Shown: piece after piece, positions 1 through 8,311 of the stretch
How the letters are laid out: every line of letters begins with the position of its first letter
Position numbering within the stretch: the first letter of the stretch is position 1
Origin: Cupriavidus sp. WKF15
GTDB taxonomy: Bacteria > Pseudomonadota > Gammaproteobacteria > Burkholderiales > Burkholderiaceae
Length of the DNA stretch: 64,000 nucleotides
NCBI RefSeq assembly: GCF_029278605.1
Contig: NZ_CP119573.1
Location: 1,302,001-1,366,000 of the forward strand
Reading direction: 5' to 3'
Made by a program: the position numbers and the translations under genes
The notes under the pieces: model-generated
Database searches by the model: none
What the model saw: the letters and a program-made list of their open reading frames with translations, nothing else
Told to the model about the DNA's origin: nothing

Positions 1-1063
1 GCGCGTGCTGCTCGAACTCGGCCAGGCCGGCGTGGCCGTGCACGGCAACCAGGCCCAGCACGGTGCCCATCGAGAACTTGGCCTGGTGGATGGTGGTTGG
101 GTTGACCACGGGGCCGAGCACGTCGATGGCGCCCTGGTGCACATGCGTGGTGACGCTGGCGATCTGGCCAGCAGTGACGCCCTCGCGCTGCATCAGCACC
201 TTGAGCGCGTCGGCGGCCGGATGCGTGTGGCGGCACGAGGCGAAGAACTTGAACGAGGTCTCGGCGGTGGCCCAGCGCGTGCCCAGACCATCGGTCAGGC
301 ATGCCGGGTTAGCGTCGCTAGACATGCCCGCGGCCATGCCCTGGGCGCCTTCGAGGATCTGCCTGGCGCCGGTGAAGCCGGCGCGCGCCAGCCAGGCGGA
401 CTGCAGGCCGTCGGCGGCGGCCTTGGCGGTATGCAGCTGCTTGGAATCGGCAGCGTCGCGCAGGAATTCCCACAGGCCGGCGGCTTGCGTGCCGGCCGAA
501 CCCAGCGCCTGGTTGATGCCTTCGGCGTCAAGGTTGTACAGCTTGGCCACGGCGGCGGCGGCCGCCAGCGTGCCGACCGTGCCGGTGGTGTGGAAGATCC
601 GGTAGTGCGACCGGCCCATGAATTCGCCGATGCGGATACCGGCTTCGTAACCGGCGATGGAGGCCAGCAGCACGTCGGCGCCGGTCTTGCCTTCGGCCTG
701 CGCGGCGGCGACCACGGCCGGGAACACCACGGCGGCCGGGTGCAGCACCGAGCCGTTATGCACATCGTCCTGTTCGACCACGTGCGACGAAGCGCCGTTG
801 ATCAGTGCCGCGAAGTACGGCGAGGTGCGGCGGCGGTCCACGAGTACTTCGGCCGCGCCCTGCGTTGGCCCCATGGCCGCGGCGAACTCCTGGATGCGGC
901 GTACGGCCGGGGCGTCCTTGCCGGCGATGGCCGAGGCGATCCAGTCGAGGAACAGGTCCTTGGTGCGCTCGATCACGGGTGCCGGCACGTCGGCCAGCGT
1001 GAAGCGGGCCAGGAATTCGCAAAGCTGGCGGGTCGGATAGGTTTGGTCTGCGGGTTGGCTCAT
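1..1063 (-). CDS. MmgE/PrpD family protein, C-terminus cut by window edge
   Basis: The minus frame from ATG at 1063 is open to base 1 with no stop, about 354 codons, so the C-terminus lies outside the window. The start reads MSQPADQTYPTRQLCEFLAR. It is followed by the family's features: a KDLFLDWIASAIAG helix, the SSHVVEQDDVHNGSVLHPAA segment (about residues 93-112), and SSDANPACLTDGLGTRWA further on. MmgE/PrpD proteins are 2-methylcitrate dehydratase-like lyases or isomerases of around 450 residues; many members have no assigned substrate. It is third in a minus-strand operon after an acyl-CoA dehydrogenase and a CaiB CoA-transferase, about 100 bp downstream of the latter. A dehydratase or isomerase acting on a branched or unsaturated (di)carboxylic acid is inferred. 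The family call is firm, the substrate unknown. Confidence 0.88.
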   Translation of the reverse strand, partial: MSQPADQTYPTRQLCEFLARFTLADVPAPVIERTKDLFLDWIASAIAGKDAPAVRRIQEFAAAMGPTQGAAEVLVDRRRTSPYFAALINGASSHVVEQDDVHNGSVLHPAAVVFPAVVAAAQAEGKTGADVLLASIAGYEAGIRIGEFMGRSHYRIFHTTGTVGTLAAAAAVAKLYNLDAEGINQALGSAGTQAAGLWEFLRDAADSKQLHTAKAAADGLQSAWLARAGFTGARQILEGAQGMAAGMSSDANPACLTDGLGTRWATAETSFKFFASCRHTHPAADALKVLMQREGVTAGQIASVTTHVHQGAIDVLGPVVNPTTIHQAKFSMGTVLGLVAVHGHAGLAEFEQHA

Positions 1064-1115
1064 GCCGTCTCCGGAGATGGTTGGCTTGGCCGTTCGCGGC
1101 CTCGCGGGAAATGGG

Positions 1116-1139
1116 TCCTCTCCCGGTATCGGGAGAGGA
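1116..1139. other. Intercistronic perfect hairpin
   Basis: A 10-bp perfect inverted repeat (TCCTCTCCCG / CGGGAGAGGA) with a 4-base GTAT loop lies between the CoA-transferase stop and the MmgE/PrpD start. No T-run follows on either strand, so it is more likely an mRNA processing or stability element, an attenuator, or a dispersed intergenic repeat than a simple terminator. Confidence 0.6.
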
Positions 1140-1166
1140 GGGGGAGCGGACGCCGTTCGGACGTCC

Positions 1167-2366
1167 TCAGACAGTCTTCCTGCTCACCAGTGCTTCGATA
1201 TCGCCTTCGCCATAGCCCAGTTCCGACAGGATCTGGCGGCTGTGCGCGCCAAGCGCCGGCACGTCGCCCATCACAGGCTCGACGCCGGACAGGTTGGCGG
1301 GCGGCAGCAGCGCGTCGATCGGGCCGGCCGGCGTGGCGACTTCGCGCCAGCGCTGGCGCGCCTGCAGCTGCGGATGGTTCCACACGCCTTCGATATCGTT
1401 CATCGGGGCATTGGCGATCTGCGCCTCATCCAGCAGCGCTTCGGCCTGCGCCACCGTCAGCGACGCGAAGCGTTCCTCGATCAGCGCGGTGAGTTCGGGC
1501 CGGTTGCGCACGCGCGCGGTGTTGCTGGAGAAGCGCTCGTCCTGCGCCAGCGCGCGATTGCCGAGCACGATCTCGCAGAAGTTGGCGAATTCGCGCTCAT
1601 TCTGCACGCTGAAGATCACGCTGCCATTGGCGGTGCGATGAATGCCATAGGGCGCGATGGTCGGGTGCGAGGCGCCAACGCGCGCCGGTGGCTTGCCGCC
1701 GTAGTGGCCGAAGTAGAGTACCTGGTTCATCCACTCGGCCATCGCCTCGAACATGGTCACCTGCACGCGCAGGCCCTTGCCGGTACGTCCGCGCTGCAAC
1801 AGCGCCGAGAGGATGCCGCTGTAGGCGTACATGCCGGCCGAGATATCGGCGATCGAGACGCCGGCGCGCGACGGCTCGTTCGGGCCGCCGGTGAGGCCCA
1901 CCAGGCCGGCGGCGGCCTGGATCAGCAGGTCGTAGGCCTTTTTGTCGCGATAGGGGCCGGAGTCGCCATAGCCCGAGATATCGCAGACGATCAGCTTCTC
2001 GTACTTGCCATGCAGGGTGTCGAAATCCAGGCCCATGCGGGCCGCGGCGCCAGGGGCGAGGTTCTGCACCAGTACGTCGGCATCGGCGAGCAAGCGGTGC
2101 AGGATGGTCTGTGCCTCTTCATCCTTCAGGTCCAGGGTCAGGCTTTCCTTGCCCCGGTTGAGCCAGACGAAGTACGAGGCCTGGCCGTGCACGGACTGGT
2201 CATAGCCGCGCGCGAAGTCGCCCACGCCCGGACGTTCGATCTTGATGACGCGGGCGCCGAGGTCGGCGAGCTGGCGGGTGGCGAAGGGCGCGGCCACCGC
2301 GTGTTCCAGCGAGACCACGCGGATGCCGTCGAGCGGGCGGATACCGTTGGACGTAGATGCAGTCAT
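1167..2366 (-). CDS. CaiB/BaiF family CoA-transferase
   Basis: Predicted class III CoA-transferase of 399 residues, the usual size. It would move CoA between an acyl-CoA donor and a free carboxylate in the cytoplasm. The N-terminal Rossmann-like part contains LDGIRVVSLEHAVAAPFATR and LGARVIKIERPGVGDFAR. The expected catalytic aspartate is Asp146 in KKAYDLLIQ. The reading frame stays open far upstream through the neighbouring gene, but the real start is ATG at 2366, 8 bp after the stop of the acyl-CoA dehydrogenase, where the conserved N-terminus begins. It is co-transcribed with that dehydrogenase and probably with the MmgE/PrpD gene, suggesting activation then oxidation of one acid. Substrate not predictable. 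Confidence 0.92.
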   Translation of the reverse strand: MTASTSNGIRPLDGIRVVSLEHAVAAPFATRQLADLGARVIKIERPGVGDFARGYDQSVHGQASYFVWLNRGKESLTLDLKDEEAQTILHRLLADADVLVQNLAPGAAARMGLDFDTLHGKYEKLIVCDISGYGDSGPYRDKKAYDLLIQAAAGLVGLTGGPNEPSRAGVSIADISAGMYAYSGILSALLQRGRTGKGLRVQVTMFEAMAEWMNQVLYFGHYGGKPPARVGASHPTIAPYGIHRTANGSVIFSVQNEREFANFCEIVLGNRALAQDERFSSNTARVRNRPELTALIEERFASLTVAQAEALLDEAQIANAPMNDIEGVWNHPQLQARQRWREVATPAGPIDALLPPANLSGVEPVMGDVPALGAHSRQILSELGYGEGDIEALVSRKTV

Positions 2367-2374
2367 GCGCGGCC

Positions 2375-3544
2375 TCAGAACGAACGCGGCAGTTCGAGCA
2401 CGTGCTCGGCCACGTAGGACAGGATCAGGTTGGTGGAGATCGGCGCGACCTGGTACAGGCGCGTTTCGCGGAACTTGCGCTCGATGTCGTATTCCGCCGC
2501 GAAGCCGAAGCCGCCGTGCGTCTGCAGGCAGACGTTGGCGGCTTCCCACGACGCGTCCGCGGCCAGCAGCTTGGAAATATTCGCTTCCTTGCCGCACGGC
2601 TTGCCGGCGTCGAACAGCGCGGCGGCCTTGTAGCGCATCAGGCTGGCGGCTTCGACGTTGACGTAGGAACGCGCGATCGGGAACTGGATACCCTGGTTCT
2701 GGCCGATCGGGCGGTCGAACACGATGCGCTCGCGCGCGTAATTGCTGGCGCGCTCGACGAACCAGTAGCCATCGCCGATGCACTCGGCGGCGATCAGGAT
2801 ACGCTCGGCGTTCATGCCGTCGAGGATGTACTTCAGGCCCTTGCCCTCTTCGCCGATCAGGTTTTCGGCCGGCACTTCCAGGTTGTCGAAGAACAGCTCG
2901 TTGGTCTCGTGGTTGACCATGTTGCGGATCGGACGGACCGTCAGGCCCTTGCCAATGGCTTCGCGCAGGTCCACGACGAATACGGACAGGCCTTCGGACT
3001 TGCGCTTGACCTGGTCCAGCGGCGTGGTGCGCGCCAGCAGCAGCATCAGATCCGAGTGCTGCACGCGCGAGATCCACACCTTCGAGCCGTTGACGACATA
3101 CTTGTCGCCCTTGCGCACGGCGGTGGTCTTGAGCTTGGTGGTGTCGGTGCCGGTGGTCGGCTCGGTCACGGCCATCGACTGCATGCGCAGCTCGCCCGAG
3201 GCGATGCCCGGCAGCCAGCGCTTCTTCTGCTCGTCCGAACCATGGCGCAGCAGGCAGCCCATCACGTACATCTGTCCGTGGCAGGCGCCGGAATTGCCGC
3301 CGTTGCGGTTGATTTCTTCCATGATGACCGAGGCCGCCGTCAGCGACAGGCCCGAACCGCCGTAGGCCTCGGGAATCAGGGCCGACAGCCAGCCCGCCTG
3401 GGTCAGTGCCTGCACGAATTCCTCGGGGAAGCCGTTCTGTTCCTCTATGCGCTGCCAGTAGGCCGAATCGAAACCCGCGCAAAGGCCGCGTACGGCTTCG
3501 CGGATTTCCGGGTAAAGCTGGTCTTGATCCTGATCTGCAAACAT
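2375..3544 (-). CDS. Acyl-CoA dehydrogenase
   Basis: FAD-dependent acyl-CoA dehydrogenase of 389 residues. The FAD/substrate signature is MAVTEPTTGTDTT (about residues 124-136), and the C-terminal helical domain has LQTHGGFGFAAEYDIERKFR. The usual MCAD-type catalytic Glu position near the end reads YQVAPIS, so it is not Glu there. A Glu is present at residue 247 (MNAERIL), the position used by isovaleryl- and long-chain-CoA dehydrogenases, so that one is the likely base. First gene of a minus-strand operon with a CoA-transferase and a MmgE/PrpD protein. The start at 3544 gives a normal N-terminus. Electrons would go to ETF. Confidence 0.93.
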   Translation of the reverse strand: MFADQDQDQLYPEIREAVRGLCAGFDSAYWQRIEEQNGFPEEFVQALTQAGWLSALIPEAYGGSGLSLTAASVIMEEINRNGGNSGACHGQMYVMGCLLRHGSDEQKKRWLPGIASGELRMQSMAVTEPTTGTDTTKLKTTAVRKGDKYVVNGSKVWISRVQHSDLMLLLARTTPLDQVKRKSEGLSVFVVDLREAIGKGLTVRPIRNMVNHETNELFFDNLEVPAENLIGEEGKGLKYILDGMNAERILIAAECIGDGYWFVERASNYARERIVFDRPIGQNQGIQFPIARSYVNVEAASLMRYKAAALFDAGKPCGKEANISKLLAADASWEAANVCLQTHGGFGFAAEYDIERKFRETRLYQVAPISTNLILSYVAEHVLELPRSF

Positions 3545-3700
3545 GGGGTAGGCCCGGTCGATTTGAATGGGGCCATTATTCCCGACGGCCCATTGGGCCG
3601 AAATTCGGATTTGCGAAAGAGCGGCTTAGGTGCGGCTTAGGTACCGCCTGGATCGGCACTTGGGTGCTGCGCCCGGGCGCGCTGAAAGCCCTGAAAGCAA

Positions 3701-3722
3701 GACGCCCGGCGAGCCGGGCGTC
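3701..3722. terminator. Terminator-like hairpin
   Basis: Perfect 10-bp stem GACGCCCGGC / GCCGGGCGTC with a 2-base GA loop (or 9 bp with a 4-base loop). It lies 30 bp downstream of the 24-residue peptide gene. On the minus strand it is followed by TTGCTTT, a weak U-tract. Confidence 0.6.
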
Positions 3723-3753
3723 CACACAGATATGGGCGAGCCGCGCTTTCGCT

Positions 3754-3828
3754 TTAGTGCATGAACAGCCAGATCAGGACCAGCACGAGAGCCGGGACGC
3801 CAAGAAGCCACGCAATGATGTACGGCAT
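3754..3828 (-). CDS. 24-residue single-pass membrane peptide
   Basis: A very small frame that begins MPYIIAWLLGVPALVLVLIW and ends LFMH. It is almost entirely one hydrophobic helix, consistent with an inner-membrane micropeptide. GGAG stands 8 bases before ATG 3828 (minus strand), and a strong hairpin follows the TAA stop, so the unit has start signal, frame and terminator. It stands alone between an acyl-CoA dehydrogenase operon and a DUF2628 gene. Function unknown. Similar short hydrophobic proteins are common in Burkholderiaceae, but I cannot name a family. Confidence 0.6.
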   Translation of the reverse strand: MPYIIAWLLGVPALVLVLIWLFMH

Positions 3829-4463
3829 GATGGATGCTCCTTCCTTTTCCGCATGCCTCCAAGATATAAGGAGCGGCGGTCCGGCCCTGTCGGGACGAAT
3901 CCGGTTGCACTGTAGGACGGCGCCCAATCCGGCGCCCGACAGGCTCCCTGCCCCCGGGCCATACCCAATTTTGATGATGATCCGGCATCGCCTGTCGGTC
4001 ACAATGAAGACGCGGACGCAGTGGCGACGGGGAGGCGTCACACGCGATTCGCAAAAAGGGCAGGGAAGCGAAGACGGACCACGTCCCCGCCTGGCGCAAG
4101 GGGCCGACCGATGTCGGCGAGATGGGACGATGTCCGTGAGGGGCATAGACGGCGCGCCCGGCGGCACTTCGCGTGCCGCGAGGCAAAGCCGCGCAGCGTC
4201 AACCACCCTGCCGGATCCGGAGTAGCGGCCGCCAGCGCCGCGGCTGGACCGCCACGGACTTCCCGGCCGCCCATGGCCGCACGGTTCACGTCAATGATGG
4301 CTGCAATGTCCCGGTGCCGGACAATGCCCTGCCAGCTTGCTTACGCTGGTGCCTGCCACGTAAATCGCGCCATCTGCGCGCAACCGCACGCTTGCCGCGA
4401 TGGCACGGGCCTATGCTCTGGGGCAGAGGTCCGACGTCGGGGCCCACCGTAGGGGAGCAATGC
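3829..4463. other. 635-bp stretch without a supportable gene
   Basis: Only short overlapping frames of low-complexity, Arg/Ala-rich translation occur on both strands. It should hold the promoter of the 24-residue peptide (right after 3828, minus strand) and that of the DUF2628 gene. No protein or RNA family was recognised. Confidence 0.5.
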
Positions 4464-4949
4464 ATGAAAGCAATCATCAGCGACGAAGCGGCGCTCGCCG
4501 TGTTCGTGGGGCCGCGGTTCGCGTACTACCGCAACAAGTGGCAGCTCGCCGCGTTGCGCAACGGCATGGCATGGAACTGGGCTGCCTTCTTCTTCGGGCC
4601 TTTCTGGATGGCCTACCGCCGCATGTATTGGCAGGTCGGCGTCTACGCCATCATCCTCTGCGCCGAACCGGTGCTGCATGCCCTGTTCCAGATCCGCATG
4701 CCGATCCTGTTCTCCAGGCCGCTGCTGTATGCCATGGAGCTGCTGCTCGGCTTCTATGGCAACCAGCTTTACCGGTGGCACGCGGAATCGACCATTCAAC
4801 GGCTGCGCGAATACCACTGGTCGCCGGAGCTGGTCAACGACTCCCTGGCGCGTTGTGGCCAGACCAGCTGGCCGGGCGTGGCAGCCATGGCGTTGCTGAT
4901 CGCGGTCATGGTCTTGTCGCTGCGGCCGCTCGCCGGGCTGGTGGCATAG
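4464..4949 (+). CDS. DUF2628 domain membrane protein
   Basis: Predicted inner-membrane protein of 161 residues. The N-terminal soluble start (MKAIISDEAALAVFVGPRF) leads into the aromatic signature NGMAWNWAAFFFGPFWMAYR typical of DUF2628 proteins. Hydrophobic helices follow around residues 30-60 and 65-90, with a last one at 140-160. The start at ATG 4464 is chosen because GGGGAG lies 6 bases upstream; the frame remains open much further upstream with no good start signal. It is a single gene convergent with the LysR gene at 4983. Molecular function of the family is not known. Confidence 0.82.
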   Translation: MKAIISDEAALAVFVGPRFAYYRNKWQLAALRNGMAWNWAAFFFGPFWMAYRRMYWQVGVYAIILCAEPVLHALFQIRMPILFSRPLLYAMELLLGFYGNQLYRWHAESTIQRLREYHWSPELVNDSLARCGQTSWPGVAAMALLIAVMVLSLRPLAGLVA

Positions 4950-4982
4950 GACCACACGGGGAGCGGTGATGCTCTGCCAACC

Positions 4983-5885
4983 CTACACGGGCTCGCGGGC
5001 GGCGTCGACGAGATACTGGATCAGGGTTTCGGCAAACTGCGGCAGTTCGCGGCCCGGGCGGCGGCACAGGCGCAACTCGCGGCGTGCCCACTCATCTTCC
5101 AGCGAGATAAAGCGCAGCACCTTGCGGCTGGCGTAGCGGCGCGCGCAGCTGTTGGGCACGATGGCGATGCCGGCTCCGGCCTCGACCATGCGGCAGACCG
5201 CGTCGAAACTGCCGACCTGGATGCGCAGGCTGATGCGCTTGCCCATGCCGCTGGCGATGCGGTCCAGGAACGACTGGATCGCGCTGAACTGGTTCAGGCC
5301 GACAAAGCGGCAGGTGTCCAGCAGGTCGGCGAAGTGCAGCCGCGTGAATTGCGGCAGCGGGTGGTTCACCGGCGCAATCACGATCAGTTCATCGCTGCAC
5401 AAGTGCATCACATCGAGGTCCTGGGTCGCGACTTCACCCGCCACGATACCCAGGTCCGCCGCGCCGGCACTGATCGCGGAGACGATTTCCTGTGACAAGT
5501 GCTCCTCCAGCTCCACATCCACATCAGGGTTTTCACTTAGGAAGCGGGACAGCCCGGTCGCCAGGAAGGAGTTGGTGGCGGTGGTATTGGCCAGCAGGCG
5601 GACCTTGCCCTTGACGCCCTTGGCGTAGGGGCGCAGGTCGGAATGCAGGCATTCCAGCTCGCGGAACACCTCGCGCGCGTGGCGCAGCAGGGTGTCGCCG
5701 GCAGGGGTGAGCCTGACGCCCTTTACCTGGCGGATCAGCAGCTGGGTCTGGAATGCTTCTTCCAGTTGCTTGATGCGCGTGCTGGCCGCCGGCAGGGACA
5801 GGAAACTGCGTTCCGCCGCGCGTGTCAGGTTCTCCGTTTCACCGACGTTGAGGAAAAGGCGCAGGTCGGTCAGGTCGTAATGCAT
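4983..5885 (-). CDS. LysR-type transcriptional regulator
   Basis: Regulator of 300 residues with the classic layout. The winged HTH lies in residues 1-60 (DLRLFLNVGETENLTRAAER, then SLPAASTRIKQLEEAFQTQL), and a periplasmic-binding-protein-like effector domain follows. It is transcribed away from the SDR-CaiB operon starting at 6079, with 193 bp between the two starts. This is the standard arrangement for a LysR protein controlling the neighbouring operon in response to a pathway metabolite. Control of that operon is inferred. The effector is unknown. Confidence 0.92.
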   Translation of the reverse strand: MHYDLTDLRLFLNVGETENLTRAAERSFLSLPAASTRIKQLEEAFQTQLLIRQVKGVRLTPAGDTLLRHAREVFRELECLHSDLRPYAKGVKGKVRLLANTTATNSFLATGLSRFLSENPDVDVELEEHLSQEIVSAISAGAADLGIVAGEVATQDLDVMHLCSDELIVIAPVNHPLPQFTRLHFADLLDTCRFVGLNQFSAIQSFLDRIASGMGKRISLRIQVGSFDAVCRMVEAGAGIAIVPNSCARRYASRKVLRFISLEDEWARRELRLCRRPGRELPQFAETLIQYLVDAAREPV

Positions 5886-6078
5886 GGGGTTCCGTCAGGC
5901 CAAAGGCCACTTTTGCGATTCGTGAATTCCAATGTCTCAGCCGCCAATTTATCGTATCTCGCGTGGCAATAACATCTGAACATGATTGCCCGCGAGTGGC
6001 ATGGCCGCCGCGGGCAAGCCGTTATTGTCGCCAGAAACGCGGTCCGGTGACCGGGAAAGCATTCAGAGGAGCAACGCA
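5886..6078. promoter_or_regulatory. Divergent LysR / SDR-CaiB promoter region
   Basis: 193-bp divergent intergenic region expected to hold both promoters and LysR sites of the T-N11-A type. A small dyad ATTC-GT-GAAT lies at 5918-5927. No hexamer pair stands out clearly. Confidence 0.4.
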
Positions 6079-6993
6079 ATGAGCGGTTTGATGGCAGGCA
6101 AGGTAGCGCTGGTGACGGGCGCTGGTGGTGGAATCGGGCGCGGTATCGCGCTGGCGATGGCAGCCGCCGGCGCCAAGGTCGTGGTCAACGACCTTGGCGT
6201 CTCGATGTCCGGCGAAGGCGGCGATGCCGGCCCCGCGCAGCGCGTGGTCGACGAGATCCGTGCGGCCGGCGGCCAGGCCGTGGCCAATACCGACAGCGTG
6301 TCGACCTGGAACGGCGCCAACAGCATCGTCCAGTGCGCGCTCGACAGCTTCGGCCGCATCGACGCCGTGGTCAACAACGCCGGCAACCTGCGCGACCGCA
6401 TGTTCTTCAAGATGAATGAAGAAGAATGGCGTTCGGTGATCGACGTGCACCTGCATGGCACCTTCTTCGTGAGCCGTGCCGCGGCCAACTACTTCAAGGA
6501 CCAGGAAGGCGGCGCCTTCGTCCACATGACGTCGACCTCGGGCCTGATCGGCAACCTGGGCCAGGCCAATTACTCGGCGGCCAAGCTGGGCATCGCCGCG
6601 CTGTCGAAGTCGATCGCGCTCGACATGCAGCGCTTCAACGTGCGCTCGAACTGCATCGCGCCGTTCGCGTGGAGCCGCATGACCAGCTCGATTCCGGCCG
6701 AGACGCCGGAAGAGAAGGCGCGCGTGGCCAAGCTGCAGAAGATGGAAGCCGGCAAGATCGGCCCGGTGGCGGTCTACCTGGCCAGCCCGGCTGCCGCCGA
6801 GGTCAACGGCCAGATCTTCGCGGTCCGCGCCAACGAGATCATCCTGATGAGCCAGCCGCGCCCGGTGCGCTCGGTGCATATGAGCGAAGGCTGGACGCCG
6901 GAAGCGATCGGCGAGATCGCCATGCCGGCCATGCGCAACAGCTTCTTCAAGCTCGAGCGCTCGCCCGACGTGATCAGCTGGGATCCGATCTGA
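6079..6993 (+). CDS. SDR family 3-hydroxyacyl-CoA dehydrogenase-like enzyme
   Basis: Short-chain dehydrogenase of 304 residues. The NAD(P)-binding motif is VTGAGGGIGRG (about residues 13-23), NNAG is present, Ser is in MTSTSG, and the catalytic pair is in NYSAAK. The long insert after the second strand (NDLGVSMSGEGGDAGPAQ) is typical of the dehydrogenase part of peroxisomal multifunctional enzyme type 2, which oxidises 3-hydroxyacyl-CoA. The start at ATG 6079 has GAGGA 8 bases upstream; an upstream ATG in frame has none. The stop is followed after one base by the ATG of the CaiB gene, so the two are translationally coupled. Confidence 0.88.
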   Translation: MSGLMAGKVALVTGAGGGIGRGIALAMAAAGAKVVVNDLGVSMSGEGGDAGPAQRVVDEIRAAGGQAVANTDSVSTWNGANSIVQCALDSFGRIDAVVNNAGNLRDRMFFKMNEEEWRSVIDVHLHGTFFVSRAAANYFKDQEGGAFVHMTSTSGLIGNLGQANYSAAKLGIAALSKSIALDMQRFNVRSNCIAPFAWSRMTSSIPAETPEEKARVAKLQKMEAGKIGPVAVYLASPAAAEVNGQIFAVRANEIILMSQPRPVRSVHMSEGWTPEAIGEIAMPAMRNSFFKLERSPDVISWDPI

Positions 6994-6994
6994 G

Positions 6995-8230
6995 ATGGCG
7001 GCCGCCATGCAAGGCGCGCTGGCCGGCGTCCGCGTGCTCGACCTGTCGCGCATCCTGGCGGGGCCGTGGTGCGCGCAGAACCTGGCGGACCTTGGCGCCG
7101 AAGTCATCAAGGTGGAACGTCCCCGCGTCGGCGACGACACGCGCTCCTGGGGACCGCCCTGGCTGCCGGATGCGGAAGGCCAGCCTTCGCGCGATGCCAC
7201 CTACTTTGCCGGCGCCAATCGCGGCAAGCAGTCGCTCACGCTCGATATCGCCAGCCCGGCAGGGCAGGCGGTCGTGCGTGAGCTGGCAGCCAAGTCGCAC
7301 ATCGTCCTCGAAAACTACAAGGTCGGCGACCTCAAGCGCTACGGACTCGACTACGAGAGCCTGAAGGCGATCAATCCGGCGCTGGTCTACTGCTCGATCA
7401 CGGGTTATGGGCAGACCGGCCCGTGTGCGCACAAGCCGGGCTACGACTTTATCTTCCAGGGTATCGGCGGGTTGATGAGCGTGACCGGCGAGCGCGACGA
7501 CCTGCCTGGCGGCGGCCCGCAGAAGGTCGGCGTGGCGGTGGTGGACATGCTGACGGGCATGTATGCGACCGTGGCCGTGCTCGCTGCGCTGCGGCATGCC
7601 GAGCGCACCGGCGAGGGCCAGCATATCGACATGGCATTGCTCGATGCCGTGGTGGCGGTGGGCGCGACGCCGATCATCGCCCAGCGCATCACCGGCGAGG
7701 CCATGCCGCGCTTCGGCAATGCGCACGCGAACATGGTGCCGTACCACGTCTTCGCTACCGCGGACGGCTACATGATCGTCGCGGCAGGCAATGACGGCCA
7801 GTGGCAGGCCTACTGCCGCGGCATCGAGCGTCCCGACCTCGCCGCCGACGAGCGCTTTGCCACCGGCCCGGGCCGCATCATCCACCGCGAGGTGCTGGTG
7901 CCGATGCTCGAGGACCATATGCGCACCCGCGGCACTGCGCACTGGGTGGCGGCGCTGGAAGCGCAGGGCATTCCTTGCGGGCCGATCAACGACTACGCGC
8001 AGGTGCTGGAAGACCCCCAGGTCCGCCATCGCGAACTGCAGGTCGACCTGGTGCGCAAGGACGGTGCCATTTGCCCGACCGTCAAGAGTCCGCTGCGGCT
8101 TTCGGCTACACCCGTGCAGTACGACGTGCCGCCGCCGCGTCTTGGTGAACATACTGAGCGGATCCTGGCCGAGGTGCTGGGCTTGTCCGCGGAGCGGATT
8201 GCTGCGCTGCGGGAGCAGGGTGTGGTCTGA
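6995..8230 (+). CDS. CaiB/BaiF family CoA-transferase
   Basis: Class III CoA-transferase of 411 residues. It shows VRVLDLSRILAGPWCAQNLA and LGAEVIKVERP at the N-terminus and the catalytic Asp in KPGYDFIFQGIGG (about residue 150). ATG 6995 is one base after the SDR stop; a second ATG at 7007 (MQGALAG) is equally possible. With the upstream SDR it forms a two-gene operon ended by a strong hairpin at 8267. The likely role is activation of a hydroxy- or other acid by CoA transfer, followed or preceded by oxidation at C3. The substrate is not deducible. Confidence 0.92.
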   Translation: MAAAMQGALAGVRVLDLSRILAGPWCAQNLADLGAEVIKVERPRVGDDTRSWGPPWLPDAEGQPSRDATYFAGANRGKQSLTLDIASPAGQAVVRELAAKSHIVLENYKVGDLKRYGLDYESLKAINPALVYCSITGYGQTGPCAHKPGYDFIFQGIGGLMSVTGERDDLPGGGPQKVGVAVVDMLTGMYATVAVLAALRHAERTGEGQHIDMALLDAVVAVGATPIIAQRITGEAMPRFGNAHANMVPYHVFATADGYMIVAAGNDGQWQAYCRGIERPDLAADERFATGPGRIIHREVLVPMLEDHMRTRGTAHWVAALEAQGIPCGPINDYAQVLEDPQVRHRELQVDLVRKDGAICPTVKSPLRLSATPVQYDVPPPRLGEHTERILAEVLGLSAERIAALREQGVV

Positions 8231-8266
8231 GCGCGGGGCTGCGAAATCCGGCAGCACCGACAGCAA

Positions 8267-8300
8267 AGCCGGCGATGATCTTGTCATCGCCGGCTATTTT
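8267..8300 (+). terminator. Rho-independent terminator
   Basis: Perfect 12-bp stem AGCCGGCGATGA / TCATCGCCGGCT with loop TCTTG, followed by ATTTT. It sits between convergent genes ending at 8230 (+) and 8312 (-) and can serve both. Confidence 0.85.
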
Positions 8301-8311
8301 CATTCCCGATA

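Noticed and set aside
5..1492. Long plus-strand frame (495 codons) across the left end
   Set aside because: It is antisense to the MmgE/PrpD and CaiB genes, whose minus-strand translations match families along their whole length; the plus frame gives a Gly/Arg/His-rich sequence with no pattern. It stays open only because of GC-rich codon bias.
1167..3482. 771-codon minus frame suggesting a fusion upstream of the CaiB transferase
   Set aside because: The first 370 codons are an out-of-frame reading of the acyl-CoA dehydrogenase gene. The transferase begins at 2366 with its conserved N-terminus, so there is no fusion.
3829..4463. Several 60-186 codon frames on both strands between the micropeptide and DUF2628 genes
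   Set aside because: They overlap each other heavily, lack ribosome sites and show no conserved pattern.
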